A stretch of 64,000 nucleotides of DNA from Telmatactis stephensoni (lineage: Eukaryota; Cnidaria; Anthozoa; Actiniaria; Isophelliidae): positions 124,001 through 188,000 of the forward strand of contig JALIZF010001718.1 of NCBI GenBank assembly GCA_029948255.1, written 5' to 3'. Shown piece by piece: positions 22,959-34,829 of the stretch; positions within the stretch are counted from its first letter, which is position 1, and every line of letters begins with the position of its first letter. Both the position numbers and the translations under genes were made by a program. The notes below the pieces were generated by a model, which was not told the DNA's origin, searched no databases, and saw nothing but the letters and a program-made list of their open reading frames with translations.

Positions 22959-25900
22959 ATGGAGGATGAGGAGGGCTGGCAGCTTTTACCTAAAACTTCA
23001 AAGAGAACCAGAAGAACTAGCTTTGATAAGTGGATTTTCTGCCAGACAAGTGATGAGGTCCTGAGCACGGCAAAGTTCTCCTCCATAGAAAAAGTGATTC
23101 ATGCACTGGAGGTTAGAGAAGATGAAGTTTTCCAGCACATCTCACCTGATGATCTACGAAGACAGGCAGATGGTAAGGACATTTTGTGGCACTCATCGTG
23201 CTATGAGTCATATACTAGCAAGCAAAACCTGCGTTATCATTCATCTGAGACAAACCTTTTTGAAGTTGAATCTAGAGATCGATGCACAGCATTTGATTGG
23301 TCAAGATGTATTTTCTACAAAAATGCAACACGGAAAAAGGACAAGCAACTTATAAATGTTGCTACTTTTGAATGTTGTAATAGTATCAAAAACTCTGCAG
23401 AAGTCCGACAAGACCACAAGCTTTTGAGTGTTCAGTTTGGTGAGCTATGACCTCATAGCGGCAGGTGCAAAGTACCACAAAGGGTGCCACGCCTCTTATA
23501 TAAGTAAAGTTAATATCACAAGAAAACAGGACGTTCAACAAGAGGCAAAGGGCTTTTTTGATGATGCCTTCCAGCAGTTTCTAAACACCATAAGCCTCAA
23601 AATTGAAGATGGCAAGGCATACGACATGAATGTCCTTTTGGATATGTACCAAAAAAATCTTAAAGACCTGGGGTATGCCAATCCAGATAGCTACACTAAG
23701 CAGAAATTCACACACTTTAAAGAAATCCTAACTTTCCATCAGCTACCTCAACAATCAAAACCAGAAATTGTATATAGCAGTGCTATTTCACTAATGGATG
23801 TCATCAATGCAGCACACAACTGTGATGCCCCGTCTAATACAACAAGCCCTGCCAAAACATCAAAAACAAAGACAGCCACTGGAAGTTTCCTTTGTCTATT
23901 CTCTGGCTTCTGATATCAGACGAGAAATCACGAACAGTTGTCGTGGCATCAACATCAACCCACTTAATATCGGGGACATACAAATGGATACTGCGAAAGT
24001 GCTTTTTCCGCCAAAGCTTTACTGGCTTGTAAGATGGATTGTAACTGGAGAGGGATATGATGAGTGTTTACCTTCACCTGCAAGTAATGCTTCAGATGAA
24101 CGGAAGATTTTAATGGCCGGACAAGATCTTGTTCACTTGGCGTCGCCCGCAAGAATTAAACTTCCCAAACACGTGGGCCTTGGTATGACTGTGAAACACC
24201 TAACTGGTTCGAAACAAATGGTAACATTGTTGAATAGAATGGGTCACTGCTCATCATATGAAGAGATTGAACAAATAGAGACCAGCTTGGCAAATGAAAG
24301 TCTTGCGAGAGCAGAAGTCAATGGTGTCTTAATCCCAACCAATATAGTTCCCGGTTCCTTTATACAGATTGCAGCGGACAACAACGACATCAATGAGGAG
24401 ACAATAGATGGCAAACACACAACACGTGCAACAACAGTGGCCATCTACCAGCGAAAACAGTATGGTCCAATGCCTGAACGGGTGGTACATGGTGATCATT
24501 CCAATAGGAAACGTTCACTGGATTCCTCTCGCAACTTGGTTGTTATAGAAGATGTTAATGTGGGAGGCAGACGTCCTGGTCTTACTAACTAGTACTGAGA
24601 ACGATGTCATCTCCTGGGTTCAGTGCATCAACCACTTCACATCTACTTACATAGATGAATTTTGCTGGTTGTATCTCCGTCTTTCAGATCCATTCATGAT
24701 ATGCAATCAGCAGAGACCTGAGCAGCAAAAGATACCAGGATGGAGTGGATTTAATGCCATCACACATCCCAGCATCCCTGTGGAGACCGTCATCGGTTAC
24801 CACCAAATGATCAATGCAGAAGCAAGTGATTTCAATACCCTCTATACTGTGATGAAGCTTTCTCAGAAGATAAGTGACGTCATGGCAGCGAGACTCTGTT
24901 GTCACTCCGGATCTGGCCCTCTATGCAAAAGCCAAGCAGATACAGATGAAATACCCAACGAGTTTAAAACCACTGTAATCAGAATGGGAGGTTTCCACAT
25001 TGCCCTGAACTATTGTCACTGCTTGGAAAGAAGTATACTCAATCAGGCTTAGAAAATCTGTTGATTGAATCTGGAGTTTATGCAGCTGGCACCATGTCAA
25101 AGTTAATGCTAGGTAAATTCTATAACAGGGGAGTTCGTGTTCACAAGCTGACTATGGAGGCACTATTCAGGGTACTGTGGAAAGCTTTCCTAGACTGGCT
25201 TTCAAAACAAGATGATGGGCTGGACGACAGGCTAAAGCAGCTCCTTCTTTGCAGAAGTAGAGAGTGCCGTGAGACTGAAAGAAGACAACTTTGTTGATGG
25301 CGGCTGGTCAGCTGCAAGAATGTGTCGAGCCTTTGACCTCACTCCTGGCTGCATTCCAGTCTGAAAGAAAAAGAAGTCCAAACCTTTCTGCTTCTGGTCA
25401 GACTACATAGATATGGTCCTTATGCTCCTACAATTCATCAAAGCCGAGAGAACAGGAATTGGACACTCCATCTTACCACCACAGCAGCTATGGTTCCCCA
25501 TTTCTTTTCAATGGACAAGATAAACTATGCAAGGTTGCTCCCTGTCTATCTTTCAGATATGAACCTCTTGGAGGTCCAACATCCAGAAGTTTATCAAGAG
25601 TTCATGGCCGGAAATCACACTGTTAGCCACTCCAAGCAGCCATTTGCACAAGTTTGGACAGATATGGCCCTTGAGCAGTCAATCAATCTAGATTCAAAGT
25701 CAAAATTGGGATCGTAGGAATAAGTACAAGAGAAGACGCTGTGGAGAGATGGTTTATTACAAGCCATGAGAGGGCAGCCATTACACAAGCATTGAAAGAA
25801 ATGTTATACAGATCATTGCGAGCGCATGAGTGACTAGAGATGAAAAAGATGTTCAGAAGTTAGTTGACACATTTGAAAGTGGCCTTCTCACTAACCCATT

Positions 25901-26159
25901 CCACATTTCAGATGAGGTGTTAGATGAGGACGTATCATTGCCTTTGATCAATCTTGCCACTGGTGTTGTTCTTCCCGAAACTGATGCAAGCAAGCCTATT
26001 GGTGCCAAAGATCTTGCTATGCAAAGCATGGAGGAGTTCATTAAATCAAGAGTTCAGAGTAGGAAAGTCAACTTTTGGGATCCGATCGCGAAGTTAGGAG
26101 TGTCATCATTCAGTTCCTTATCAAAAAAGGTTACTGTTAGTGTGAAGAGTCAGAAGTAT
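22959..26159 (+). pseudogene. N-terminal two thirds of a decayed multidomain gene
   Basis: Successive frames give one continuous protein with frameshifts near 23,435, 23,905, 24,560, 25,030, 25,270 and 25,715. Visible parts are a Cys/His-rich N-terminus (WHSSCYESYTS; FSLVSY..KYHKGCHASY), a KHVGLGMTVKHLTGSKQMVT block, PGSFIQIAADNNDINEET, a GGFHIALNY block, ESGVYAAGTMSKLMLGKFYN, and a MALEQSINLDSKS block. From memory this block order occurs in a protein repeated many times in cnidarian and other invertebrate genomes; I do not know its function, and it may itself belong to a mobile element. The gene is interrupted at 26,159 by the ISL2EU transposon and resumes at 32,514 in the same frame. Confidence 0.7.
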
Positions 26160-26293
26160 TCTTGGTTTGCACTCACGTGACTATGACCTTGACAACCGTT
26201 GCTAACCACCATGTTGGTGTACAACTCGGCAATATGGCGTCAGACACATCACAGCGTTCTTCCTCATTTTAACTTTAATTTCGTAGTTTTTCG

Positions 26294-28022
26294 ATGGTTC
26301 TCTGTCTCGTGGTCGATTGCCATGCAAGAAGTGGCAGAGATAAGGGAAAATCTTTCTTCAGAGTTCCTACTGTTGTTCAAAATGAAGGGGAACAAGTCGA
26401 AGAATTATCAATTGAGCGAAGAAGGAGATGGATTTCCGCCATTAGCCGGGAAGGACTCACCAAAGAGATCCTCCAAAACGACAGAGTTTGCTGTAGACAT
26501 TTTGTTTCTGGACGACCTGCTGCCAGATGGGACAAGTATAATATCGACTGGGTGCCTACTCTGCACTTAGGGCACAACAAGAAGGCTATAAAGGACGAAC
26601 AATCTATGGTCGCGAGAAGTGAATGAGCGAAGTTGAGAGAGAAACGCAAGCACGAGCAAGCTTTGGCTGAGGCAGCTGTGAAAGTTCAATTGCTTGACAT
26701 TGATGGACAAATGATTAAACATATATCTTTTGACTCTGAAATGACTGAAAACCAAGCTACTCCTGAAGTGGAAGATACCAAAAATGACAACGAACACAAC
26801 CATGGCGATGCACTTGATCTCAAGTTCGATTCCTTCGATGAACTGACTCTATCCTGTCAAGCATGTACACAGACAGAGCTTGTTCAAAAAAAAAGATTCA
26901 GACACTCAAACTGAGGCGTTCGATTATATGTTAGAAGAACATGATGACAGCGAACACAACATTGGCGACGTGGAGTCACTTGGTGAGAAGCTCGATAAAC
27001 TGACTCTATCCTGTCAAGCAAGTACACAGACAGAGCTTGTTCAAAAAAAGGATTCAGATACTCAAACTGAGGCGTTCGAATACATGTTTGTCAAATCATA
27101 GGAAGTCCCTTTCGACCAAGAGGACATGCGAAATGATGCCAAAGTGAGGTTTTATACTGGCCTCGCTTCTTTCAAAGTTTTGTTGACTTTATTTGAGTAT
27201 GTGGCTCCTTATGTGTCTAGGAAATCGAAAACACTCACACAATTCCAAGTGCTTGTTATGGTCTTGATGAAGTTAAGACTCAATATGCCTTTTCAAGATC
27301 TTGCTTACCGTTTTGGAGTGTCTGTTTCGACAATCTCAAGATTGTTTGCATCCTGGATTGCAATTATGGACATAAGACTCAGTCCTTTGATTCTCTGGCC
27401 AGAACGTGAACAGCTATGGGAAACCATGCCAAATTGTTTTGAGTACTCATTTGGTAAGAAAACTACTATCATCATAGATTGCTTCGAAGTGTTCATCGAA
27501 AAACCTACAAACCTGTTGGCTCGAGCACAAACATACTCATCACACAAGAGCTACAATACCATCAAGGTCCTAATTGGCATAACACCCCAGGGAACAATTT
27601 CTTTTGTTTCCAATGCTTGGGGGGGAAGGACATCAGATAAATTTTTAACAGAGAATTGTGGTCTACTGGAGAAGCTCCTACCTGGTGACATGGTTATGGC
27701 AGATAGAGGTTTTACCATAAATGAGAGTGTTGCTTTAAAGAGAGCAGAACTGACCATCCCTGCCTTTACTAAAGGTAAATCACAACTAGATCCAGTAGAT
27801 ATAGAAAAAACAAGGGGGATTGCAAATGTCAGAATACACGTAGAGAGAGTGATTGGACTCTTGAGAAGAAAGTACACTATCTTACAAAGTACTCTTTGTA
27901 CAGATTTTTTAATGAGCAACCCAACTTATACACAGAAAGATAGGACACCACTTATCGACCACATCATTAGGGTTTGCTCTGGTCTTGTAAACCTCTGTCC
28001 CTCTGTTGTACCTTTTGAATAG
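26294..28022 (+). pseudogene. THAP-domain plus DDE transposase, broken in three places
   Basis: The start at 26,294 opens a THAP zinc finger ([18 protein letters not shown], later RVCCRHF; C2-CH pattern) for TIR binding. After it come a charged helix and two copies of a QTELVQKKDSDTQTEAF-type repeat. From 27,126 comes an HTH plus DDE_Tnp_4-like catalytic core: [34 protein letters not shown] (first Asp), [10 protein letters not shown] (second Asp), and a final [16 protein letters not shown] segment with the third acidic residue. The reading frame is broken by a TGA at about 26,624, a frameshift in an A-run near 26,886, and a TAG at about 27,099. All three lie between the DNA-binding and catalytic parts, and the catalytic core itself is intact over 298 codons. 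Confidence 0.85.
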
Positions 28023-29464
28023 AGGAATTTTGACAATTTATTATGATATGTAGAAAAATAACATCAAGTTAATGCTGTTAATTGCATCTGTCAATCAAAA
28101 TTAGAAATCGAAAAATTTATTATGAAGAAATAGAGAAGTTAAATATTTTCTACACAGGTCATATTGAAATTGTTAATTTGAATTTCTGGTATTTTGCAAT
28201 CATTGTTTATTTTGATTTTGTTTGACAGAAGCATAAACAGACAGAAACCAAAAAATTGATAGAAAAGGAGCGTCACGAGAATCTGTTCTAATCATAATCT
28301 AGCTAGAATGTAAAGAAACCATTATCAAAGTGTACCCAGTCTTAGTACTGGCACTGTAAAACCTAATTTTGCAATTTAAAGTAATTTTTAGTATCTTTTA
28401 AATGGGCAGCACAAGAAAAGGCTGTTAATTATTTTGATCTAAAAACTTGTATTTTAATAATTGTTGAGCCAACAGTATCAGTATATTTCCATCTTCATTG
28501 AGCAAAATAGCTAAGCAACAGTCTTTTATTGAAACACAGTTATTAAACATCATTTTGGCTACATTTATTTATTTATTTATTAATATTATTAAATAACTTG
28601 TTTTTACAATTTTGTCACAACAATTTTGGGTGTTACAAATTTGAACACTGCCTCGGATAGTGACAGAAACATGTTGTCATCAATGTTGTTATTCCTAGAT
28701 ATATTCTAGAGTGATTTTCCATTATCTGTTAAAGAATAGTCAGGCTAATAGTTACGTAAGTAGGACTCTAAACCTATTGTTTTCTTTTGTTCTTTATCGA
28801 TGTAGTACTTGTGCTAAATAGTCGTTTTTCTTTCACAGACGACGGAAAATCACTCTATTGTAGTCCAAGAAGGTATTCAGTAATTTACCTAAATAATATT
28901 GTCCTCCAAAGACAATTCAAAACCTTTAGTTTTGTTCTTGTAACATTAACATTATTAATAAATTGGTATTTTGCAAAACAAATTGACTACATTATTGAAT
29001 ATCACAAAATGTAATATATCAGTCATTTCTATCCTGAGCAATATGGAGCAATGACAAAGAATAATTTAGAAGTGACTATAGTTGCTATTACTCAACCACA
29101 ATTATATTTTTCTATTTTTGAAATGCAATTTGAGAACTTGTGCATTAATCTGACTATAATAGCAACAATTGGTTACTAATATCTACTAGAAATAGACATT
29201 TTATTTCGCCCATGAAAGTAAGGCAAATAGTTACTGCAGTACTTACTAGTGTCAACATACACTGGTTTCTCTTGTTCTTTTTCTTTCATGGGTCAAACAA
29301 AATCACTTTGTTAGTATTTAGATTTTATTTCATGGTTCAATTTCATTTGCTATTAGCACTTAGTAACTAAGCAACTATCATTAGATGCTAAAGTTTTCTT
29401 CTGTTGCTTTACATCTAGTGAAACATAAATAGCTTCTTACTGATCCTAGGTTCATTGAAATGAC
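28023..29464. other. Spacer between convergent ISL2EU genes
   Basis: AT-rich sequence without a gene. CTAGAGTGATTTTCC near 28,707 is mirrored by GGAAAATCACTCTA near 28,845. The 3' UTRs of both transposon genes probably lie here. Confidence 0.5.
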
Positions 29465-32416
29465 TTACTTTTTGAGTTTTACAATGTTGGAAAAAGTGTT
29501 ATCATTTTTCAGGCACTGGAGTAAGTGCTGGCGCATTCTTGAAATGTCAAACGTAGATTCTCTTGGGTCTTGGCCATAACAAAGACATGTAGCAAAAGCA
29601 ATTGCAAAAACACCGCAGTCACTCCCATTATTTTGTTGTTGAACGGGTACACGGGTAATTCCAATGTATTTGTCAGCCATTAGATCTTTAACTTGTTGTT
29701 CAACTTCATTCTCTATAACATCATTGAAGAGGCTGTCATATAGATTTACCATACCAGGTTGGCAGCCTATAGAACTAACACACACCCAATGTGAATGCCC
29801 AGTGTTCAAAATTTGTACAAATTCTCCACCCATTACATCAAAGTTCTTGCAAGGACCAAGGGTCGTTCTTTGGAAACCTTCTATTAAAGGGTTAATTTTC
29901 TTTAAACATATATGGGCATGTTGAATTATTGTACAGTCTAGCCACCCAGATGGAGATGCAACAATGCTATAATGAATTTCATTTAGATCACCAAGGCTTG
30001 CATGTTTGTTAGTAGCCCCTTTAGCTACTTTGATAATTTCTATGTCATCATCACTTTCATCACTTTCATCTCTATCACTGTTATTTTTACATGCTGTAGT
30101 TGCTTTAGTTGCATTTATAGAAGAAGTACAAGTGGTAGATTGGTTAGAAGGGATGTGGCTTAGTGTTGATTCTTTAGCTGATGTAGAGCTTGATACAGTT
30201 GGCTGAGAAGCAGGTGGAGCTGTATTTGAAGCAATGGAAATGGATGGAGGAAGTGGTGTGATGGGCTTTGTGTTGTTTACTTTACAATGACTGCACATCC
30301 ATGTTGTTTTACTGTTGTTTGGCATTCTCTTGTAATCCAAACAGGATAAATGGAAAAATTTTCCACTTTTGCATTCTGAGCTGTGGCATTTCAGTAACTT
30401 CTCATTTGCACTCTTGGGTTTTGCACCACAGACACATATACTGGATAAACCCATGACTTCAGCATTTAGCTTGATATCATGTGAGGCATTTCGTGCTTTA
30501 GACCCTTTTTTTGTTTTCTGAAATTTTGTTAAGACACGGCAGGTAGGGCAATACCAGACATTTGGAATAGGGGCAGACATCTGTAGACATGAATAATGAA
30601 ACTCCACAATTTGGCATTTTGGATTGCTGCAATGGACTGTGTGCTCTTGGGTATGTCTGTTACAATAACAAACCCCCTTCGAACTCTTTGCAGGATCAAG
30701 AGTAGTAAGGTGCTGTTTTCGTGTGTACCACCTTCCCATGATTTCAGGTAGAACACATGTTCTCCAAACCTTTGTTATCTTGGGAACTACAGCCTCCCAG
30801 TGAAGTTGATCAGGTAAAATTCTTTCCAAAAAAAACATTGGTTTGTTGTTATCTGTAGCAAAAACAACAAAGTCACAGTATTTCAGTCCAGTTATGCGAA
30901 GCTGTTGCTGAACTTGATAGTAATAACTATGGGTTCTCTTGAGGCGAACCTTGCCATCAACTTTCTCCAGACAAGAGCTTTTTTTTTGGACATAGCTATC
31001 AAAATCATTGTTTTCAATAGTGTATGGGCATTTAACCTCTCCACACCCATTACCACAACAAGAACATGTACACACAAAATCAGGAGTGGCATGCAACCAG
31101 GGGTTTTGTTTGTCAATAAACATCCCACACTTGGTAGTACTGAAATCTTTATGACTTGTTGACATCATATTATTGTATGCATTGATTGCTTTATCTTCAT
31201 ATTTACAACCATGAAGTACCGCTTTGGAGTTTACTTTGAATAACTGTGGATAACAAATCGTCTTAATAAGAGATTGAGATGGTTGGGCTGGATTTGTATG
31301 TGCAACTGAATGACTGACTGATGCTCCAATACGGCCTGCCCGGTGCCTAAAAAACGCAGCTCCCTTAGCTTGCTCTCTTGTGTCTTGCTCTATCAATTTT
31401 AAGTCATCGTCAGAATAAGATAAATCAACTTCTAGACACTTCTTTAACAGTTCTGGATAATTCAGCTTGAGGTTTGCTGGATCATAGAGGCCTGTTATTG
31501 TAGTAATGCGACGACTTTTAAGAACAAATTGATCCGAATACGGAGGAATTAAACTCAGAATAGCTGGCTTTACTTTAGTGTCATTTAGCTTTGAAAATAA
31601 ATTTTTCATTTCTTCATTGGTCGGGGCACCAACTGATGATGAAGCTGTCGGGATGTTAACATTGTAATTCGCACACGAATTTGTTGAAATGCACGCTTCA
31701 CTTTCAATTCTTTCATCTAGTTCACTTTTTAAACCTTTTGCTGATTTGAAGTTTATGTCCTTAACTGGAGAGTAAGTAACTTCACTCACGTTTGTTGACA
31801 GAAGCCACGTACATTTTACTTGAGTGCATGCTAATTTGCCAACAATTCGTGTCCACGATTCCACATAAAAAAGAACACTAGCTACATGGGAACATGTTTC
31901 TGCAAGTCCAGCCTTACAACCGATGCAGTGTGCCGATATTATTGTTCCTTCTTTAGTTGTGATGATCCATACTGGAATAAGAGGTTCATTCATACGCTGA
32001 GAATGTCGCACCTTTCCGGTTATCAAATGCTTATCGGCAATAATTTTCCCTTGAATACATGTTATGAAGCCAGATATCATCTGATTGTAAGCCTCTAGGC
32101 TCTTGAAAGCTTTGAACTGTTGTAGCGTGTAATAGCTGGTTGACAAAACAAGATATGTAAAGATATCTACTGCTTCGATCGGTGGAAGACATTCCGGATC
32201 TAGTTTCGCACATACTAACAACGCAGGGTCGACTCCAATCGCCGCTATTTTCTCTAAATATCTGCGTTTTATGTGACCTTCGAGTCGCTCTGCATACTCA
32301 GACAACTTGATAGAAGGTTCTTCTTTAAAGTTTTCCTTTGCTGGAAAGTTATTTGTGGAGGAATCGTCAGTTAAATCACCGGACATGTAAAATCGCGAAC
32401 CAAAACACAGACACAT
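29465..32416 (-). CDS. SWIM-YqaJ nuclease-PHD-PHD-Ulp1 protease fusion protein of ISL2EU
   Basis: A single uninterrupted 983-codon frame. The first ATG is at 32,416; a second at 32,386 is also plausible. Domains in order: a SWIM zinc finger (Cys164, Cys167, Cys175, His177); a YqaJ/lambda-exonuclease-type nuclease (about 355-510) with GRIGAS, a Glu in GCKYEDKA, PDFVC, the GEVKCP E-x-K motif and a YYYQVQQQL helix; two PHD fingers (about 585-627 and 662-708); a Thr/Ser-rich linker with an acidic ESDESDDDIEI stretch; and a C48/Ulp1-like cysteine protease (His in HWVCV near 875, Asp in LYDSL near 895, Cys in GSDCGVFA near 931). By family knowledge the YqaJ partner assists the transposase in ISL2EU elements. 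PHD fingers suggest chromatin binding, and the Ulp1-like part removal of SUMO or a similar modifier; both are inference. It looks intact, unlike its partner transposase. Confidence 0.88.
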   Translation of the reverse strand: MCLCFGSRFYMSGDLTDDSSTNNFPAKENFKEEPSIKLSEYAERLEGHIKRRYLEKIAAIGVDPALLVCAKLDPECLPPIEAVDIFTYLVLSTSYYTLQQFKAFKSLEAYNQMISGFITCIQGKIIADKHLITGKVRHSQRMNEPLIPVWIITTKEGTIISAHCIGCKAGLAETCSHVASVLFYVESWTRIVGKLACTQVKCTWLLSTNVSEVTYSPVKDINFKSAKGLKSELDERIESEACISTNSCANYNVNIPTASSSVGAPTNEEMKNLFSKLNDTKVKPAILSLIPPYSDQFVLKSRRITTITGLYDPANLKLNYPELLKKCLEVDLSYSDDDLKLIEQDTREQAKGAAFFRHRAGRIGASVSHSVAHTNPAQPSQSLIKTICYPQLFKVNSKAVLHGCKYEDKAINAYNNMMSTSHKDFSTTKCGMFIDKQNPWLHATPDFVCTCSCCGNGCGEVKCPYTIENNDFDSYVQKKSSCLEKVDGKVRLKRTHSYYYQVQQQLRITGLKYCDFVVFATDNNKPMFFLERILPDQLHWEAVVPKITKVWRTCVLPEIMGRWYTRKQHLTTLDPAKSSKGVCYCNRHTQEHTVHCSNPKCQIVEFHYSCLQMSAPIPNVWYCPTCRVLTKFQKTKKGSKARNASHDIKLNAEVMGLSSICVCGAKPKSANEKLLKCHSSECKSGKFFHLSCLDYKRMPNNSKTTWMCSHCKVNNTKPITPLPPSISIASNTAPPASQPTVSSSTSAKESTLSHIPSNQSTTCTSSINATKATTACKNNSDRDESDESDDDIEIIKVAKGATNKHASLGDLNEIHYSIVASPSGWLDCTIIQHAHICLKKINPLIEGFQRTTLGPCKNFDVMGGEFVQILNTGHSHWVCVSSIGCQPGMVNLYDSLFNDVIENEVEQQVKDLMADKYIGITRVPVQQQNNGSDCGVFAIAFATCLCYGQDPRESTFDISRMRQHLLQCLKNDNTFSNIVKLKK

Positions 32417-32513
32417 GTGTGTAATCTGACATATGCAAATTAGCTACTTGTACACCAACATGGCGGACAGTAAATTCGAGCCAAATGTGTGACGTCACGT
32501 GCAAACCAAGAAT

Positions 32514-33995
32514 AATTTTGTAACTGGAAATGCAGATCGTCAGCTTTTTGGTCGCCTCCTGGTTGCCGCAAAGAGCAGGGAAATCAACCTGAGTGAGGTG
32601 CCTTGCTATGAACTTTGCAGTGTTCCAATAGCGCTGGCACATCCAGATGGAAGCCTTAGAAAGACTGCGAAGAGTTCCCTGATGCAAATCCTAGAAGAAA
32701 ATATCAACAGCAGATCAAGGCTACCCGAGTCACAACTTCCAGTGGCATACCTTATTGATGCAATGGCTCTCATTCAGATGATACGATCTACAGGTTGCAC
32801 AGCGTTTGGTGAGCTTTCTAATAAGTATCAAGACATCCTGATGCATATGTTGCGACAGAACAGTTGCACCCGTGTTGACTTAGTTTTTGACCAGTATCGC
32901 CCTATATCAATCAAGTCGGGAGAACGTGGAAAAAGAGGAGAATGTAGTGCACTTGAAGTACAGATCTGCAGCGGAACCACTCCCATTCCAAAGCAATGGA
33001 CAAAGTTCATCTACAACCCAAAGAACACGCTTACCCTTGCTGCTTTTCTATGCAATTCCCTACAGGAACAGCTGCCTGCTCAATTAGATCCTTTGCAAAC
33101 TGTTGTACTGGCTGGTGGATTCATGGATGGGTCATTAACACTGTTCATAACCCAGGATTCCACAGATGTTCAATTACCACTATGTTCAGACCATGAGGAG
33201 GCTGATACCAGGCTCTTGCTTCGCGCAAAACATGCTGTAACCACACATCCACGAATCGTAATACAATCTCCAGATACTGATGTTGTTGTACTTTCCATAG
33301 CGCACTTCCAAGATTTGCAGTGCCAAGAGTTGTGGTTCAAGACAGGTGTGAAAGACAAACAAAGATATGTACCAATACATGATATTCAGTCTTCTCTGTG
33401 TCAAACATTTTCCAAGTGTCTACTATCATTTCACGCATTAACTGGGTGTGACTCAACGAGCGCTTTTTCTGGTATAGGAAAAAAGAAGGCCTGGAAAGTG
33501 CTTTTGAAGAAAGAAGACATGCAGAAAGATCTCTGCAGTCTAGGAGAGAGTCCTGATATACAAGAGTCGACAAAGAAAGTTGCTGAATCCTTCGTCTGTT
33601 CCATGTACGCTCCTGCAAAGAGCTTTTCCATTTCCGACTAGGTCAGATATTTTCTGTTTTGCCAGAGAAGTCTTAAGAATGAGGAACTACCTCCCACCTC
33701 AGAAAGCCTTTCCCATCACATCAAGAGGGCAAACTTCCAAGCTTTTGTGTGGAAAAATGCCTTGGTCCAAATTCAAAACATTCCCTCACCAGAGAGAAAT
33801 GGTTGGAAGATGGATGGTGACAAGTTAGTGCCAGTACTGATGACAAAGAGCCCTGCTCCATCAAGTGTCACAGAACTGAGGACTTGCCAGTGCTGATCGT
33901 CTGAGTGCAAAAAGAATTGTTCCTGCAGAAAGAAGGAACTTCCTTGCACTGAGGCCTGTTACTGTATGGCTGAGGAAGGATGCAGCAACCCATGA
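32514..33995 (+). pseudogene. C-terminal third of the interrupted multidomain gene
   Basis: It continues the gene broken at 26,159. The first 375 codons are open and end with a stop near 33,639. They contain FVTGNADRQLFGRLL, ALIQMI, a GGFMDGS segment, a CSDHEEADTRLLL acidic motif, SPDTDVVVLSIAH, and HALTGCDSTSAFSGIGKKKAW. The last three are arranged like the acidic and helix-hairpin parts of PIN/FEN-type (XPG-like) nucleases. After a frameshift near 33,635 the frame continues to about 33,995 with one TGA and ends in a Cys-rich CXC-like tail (CKKNCSC, then CTEACYC and CSNP). It is non-functional now. The nuclease assignment is by motif pattern only. Confidence 0.65.
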
Positions 33996-34829
33996 ATGAG
34001 CAGATGCTTCCTTACAATGATTCAAGTTACTCTGAGACAGAGTGAAAGAACACTCCTTAATGTTAAAACTCTTTTGTAGAAAGTAGTTTAAATAATCTTT
34101 TGTTTTTTAAGTGGAAAATTACCAAATTACATGTTTACAGAATATGATTGTTATAAAGCAATTGAAGACTCTGCCTATTTCAATACATTCTGCGCTACTA
34201 ATTGAACTTTGTTAGCATGATGACAGAGAGCATGCTTTTTTTCATACTTTAAAATGTAAAAAACAACAATGCAACTATAAGATTGAATTTTATTTGCATT
34301 GAAACATGCTGGATTGTGTGAAATATGACTAATTTTAACTAATAAATGGCCATGTGACAGTCACGTGACATATCATCCTGGTGTATAAGCATTCAAATTT
34401 TAGATCTAGACCTACTTGTGACTTTGTGTTAGTTTCGGGGACAATTTGTTGCAAGACGTCAAATTTAAAACGTAAATATTGGTTAAACCTCATTCTCATG
34501 CTAAATACCATATTTGGGCAAACCCCCTAATTATCTCGTTACTGGTACCACAAATCGGGACTACATAGTACCCAGTCGTAAAGAGCCGTTCTTCACCTAT
34601 ACAAATCTGGTGTCAGACCTTTTCTGTTGGGTGGGTTGAACCTACTCTTAATTTAGGGCCTTTTGAGAAAATAGCTCCTGGACTATAGCAATAGACAAAT
34701 GATTCTAATTAATTTTTTTGGGTTTTGATTATGAAATAATATAGATTTCAAACATATATTATACTAATGTCAATTTCAAATGATAAAACTAGTTAAAAAT
34801 ATGAGAAAATCAATAAAAAGCTTGCTTGA
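33996..34829. other. Intergenic sequence, no gene seen
   Basis: AT-rich sequence following the multidomain gene; it may hold its 3' UTR. I found no terminal repeat that would mark the border of an element. Confidence 0.35.

Larger units (their letters stand above)
26160..32511. mobile_element. 6.35-kb ISL2EU-type transposon
   Basis: The ends are inverted copies beginning TCTTGGTTTGCAC with a nearby CACGTGAC match, flanked by the 2-bp duplication AT (26,158-26,159 and 32,512-32,513). It holds two convergent genes: a THAP-plus-DDE transposase on the plus strand and a YqaJ-nuclease protein on the minus strand. This pair with a 2-bp AT duplication is the defining set of the ISL2EU group of Harbinger-related transposons. 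Deleting the element plus one AT rejoins the interrupted gene in frame (codons AAG TAT AAT TTT), so the borders are exact. Confidence 0.92.
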
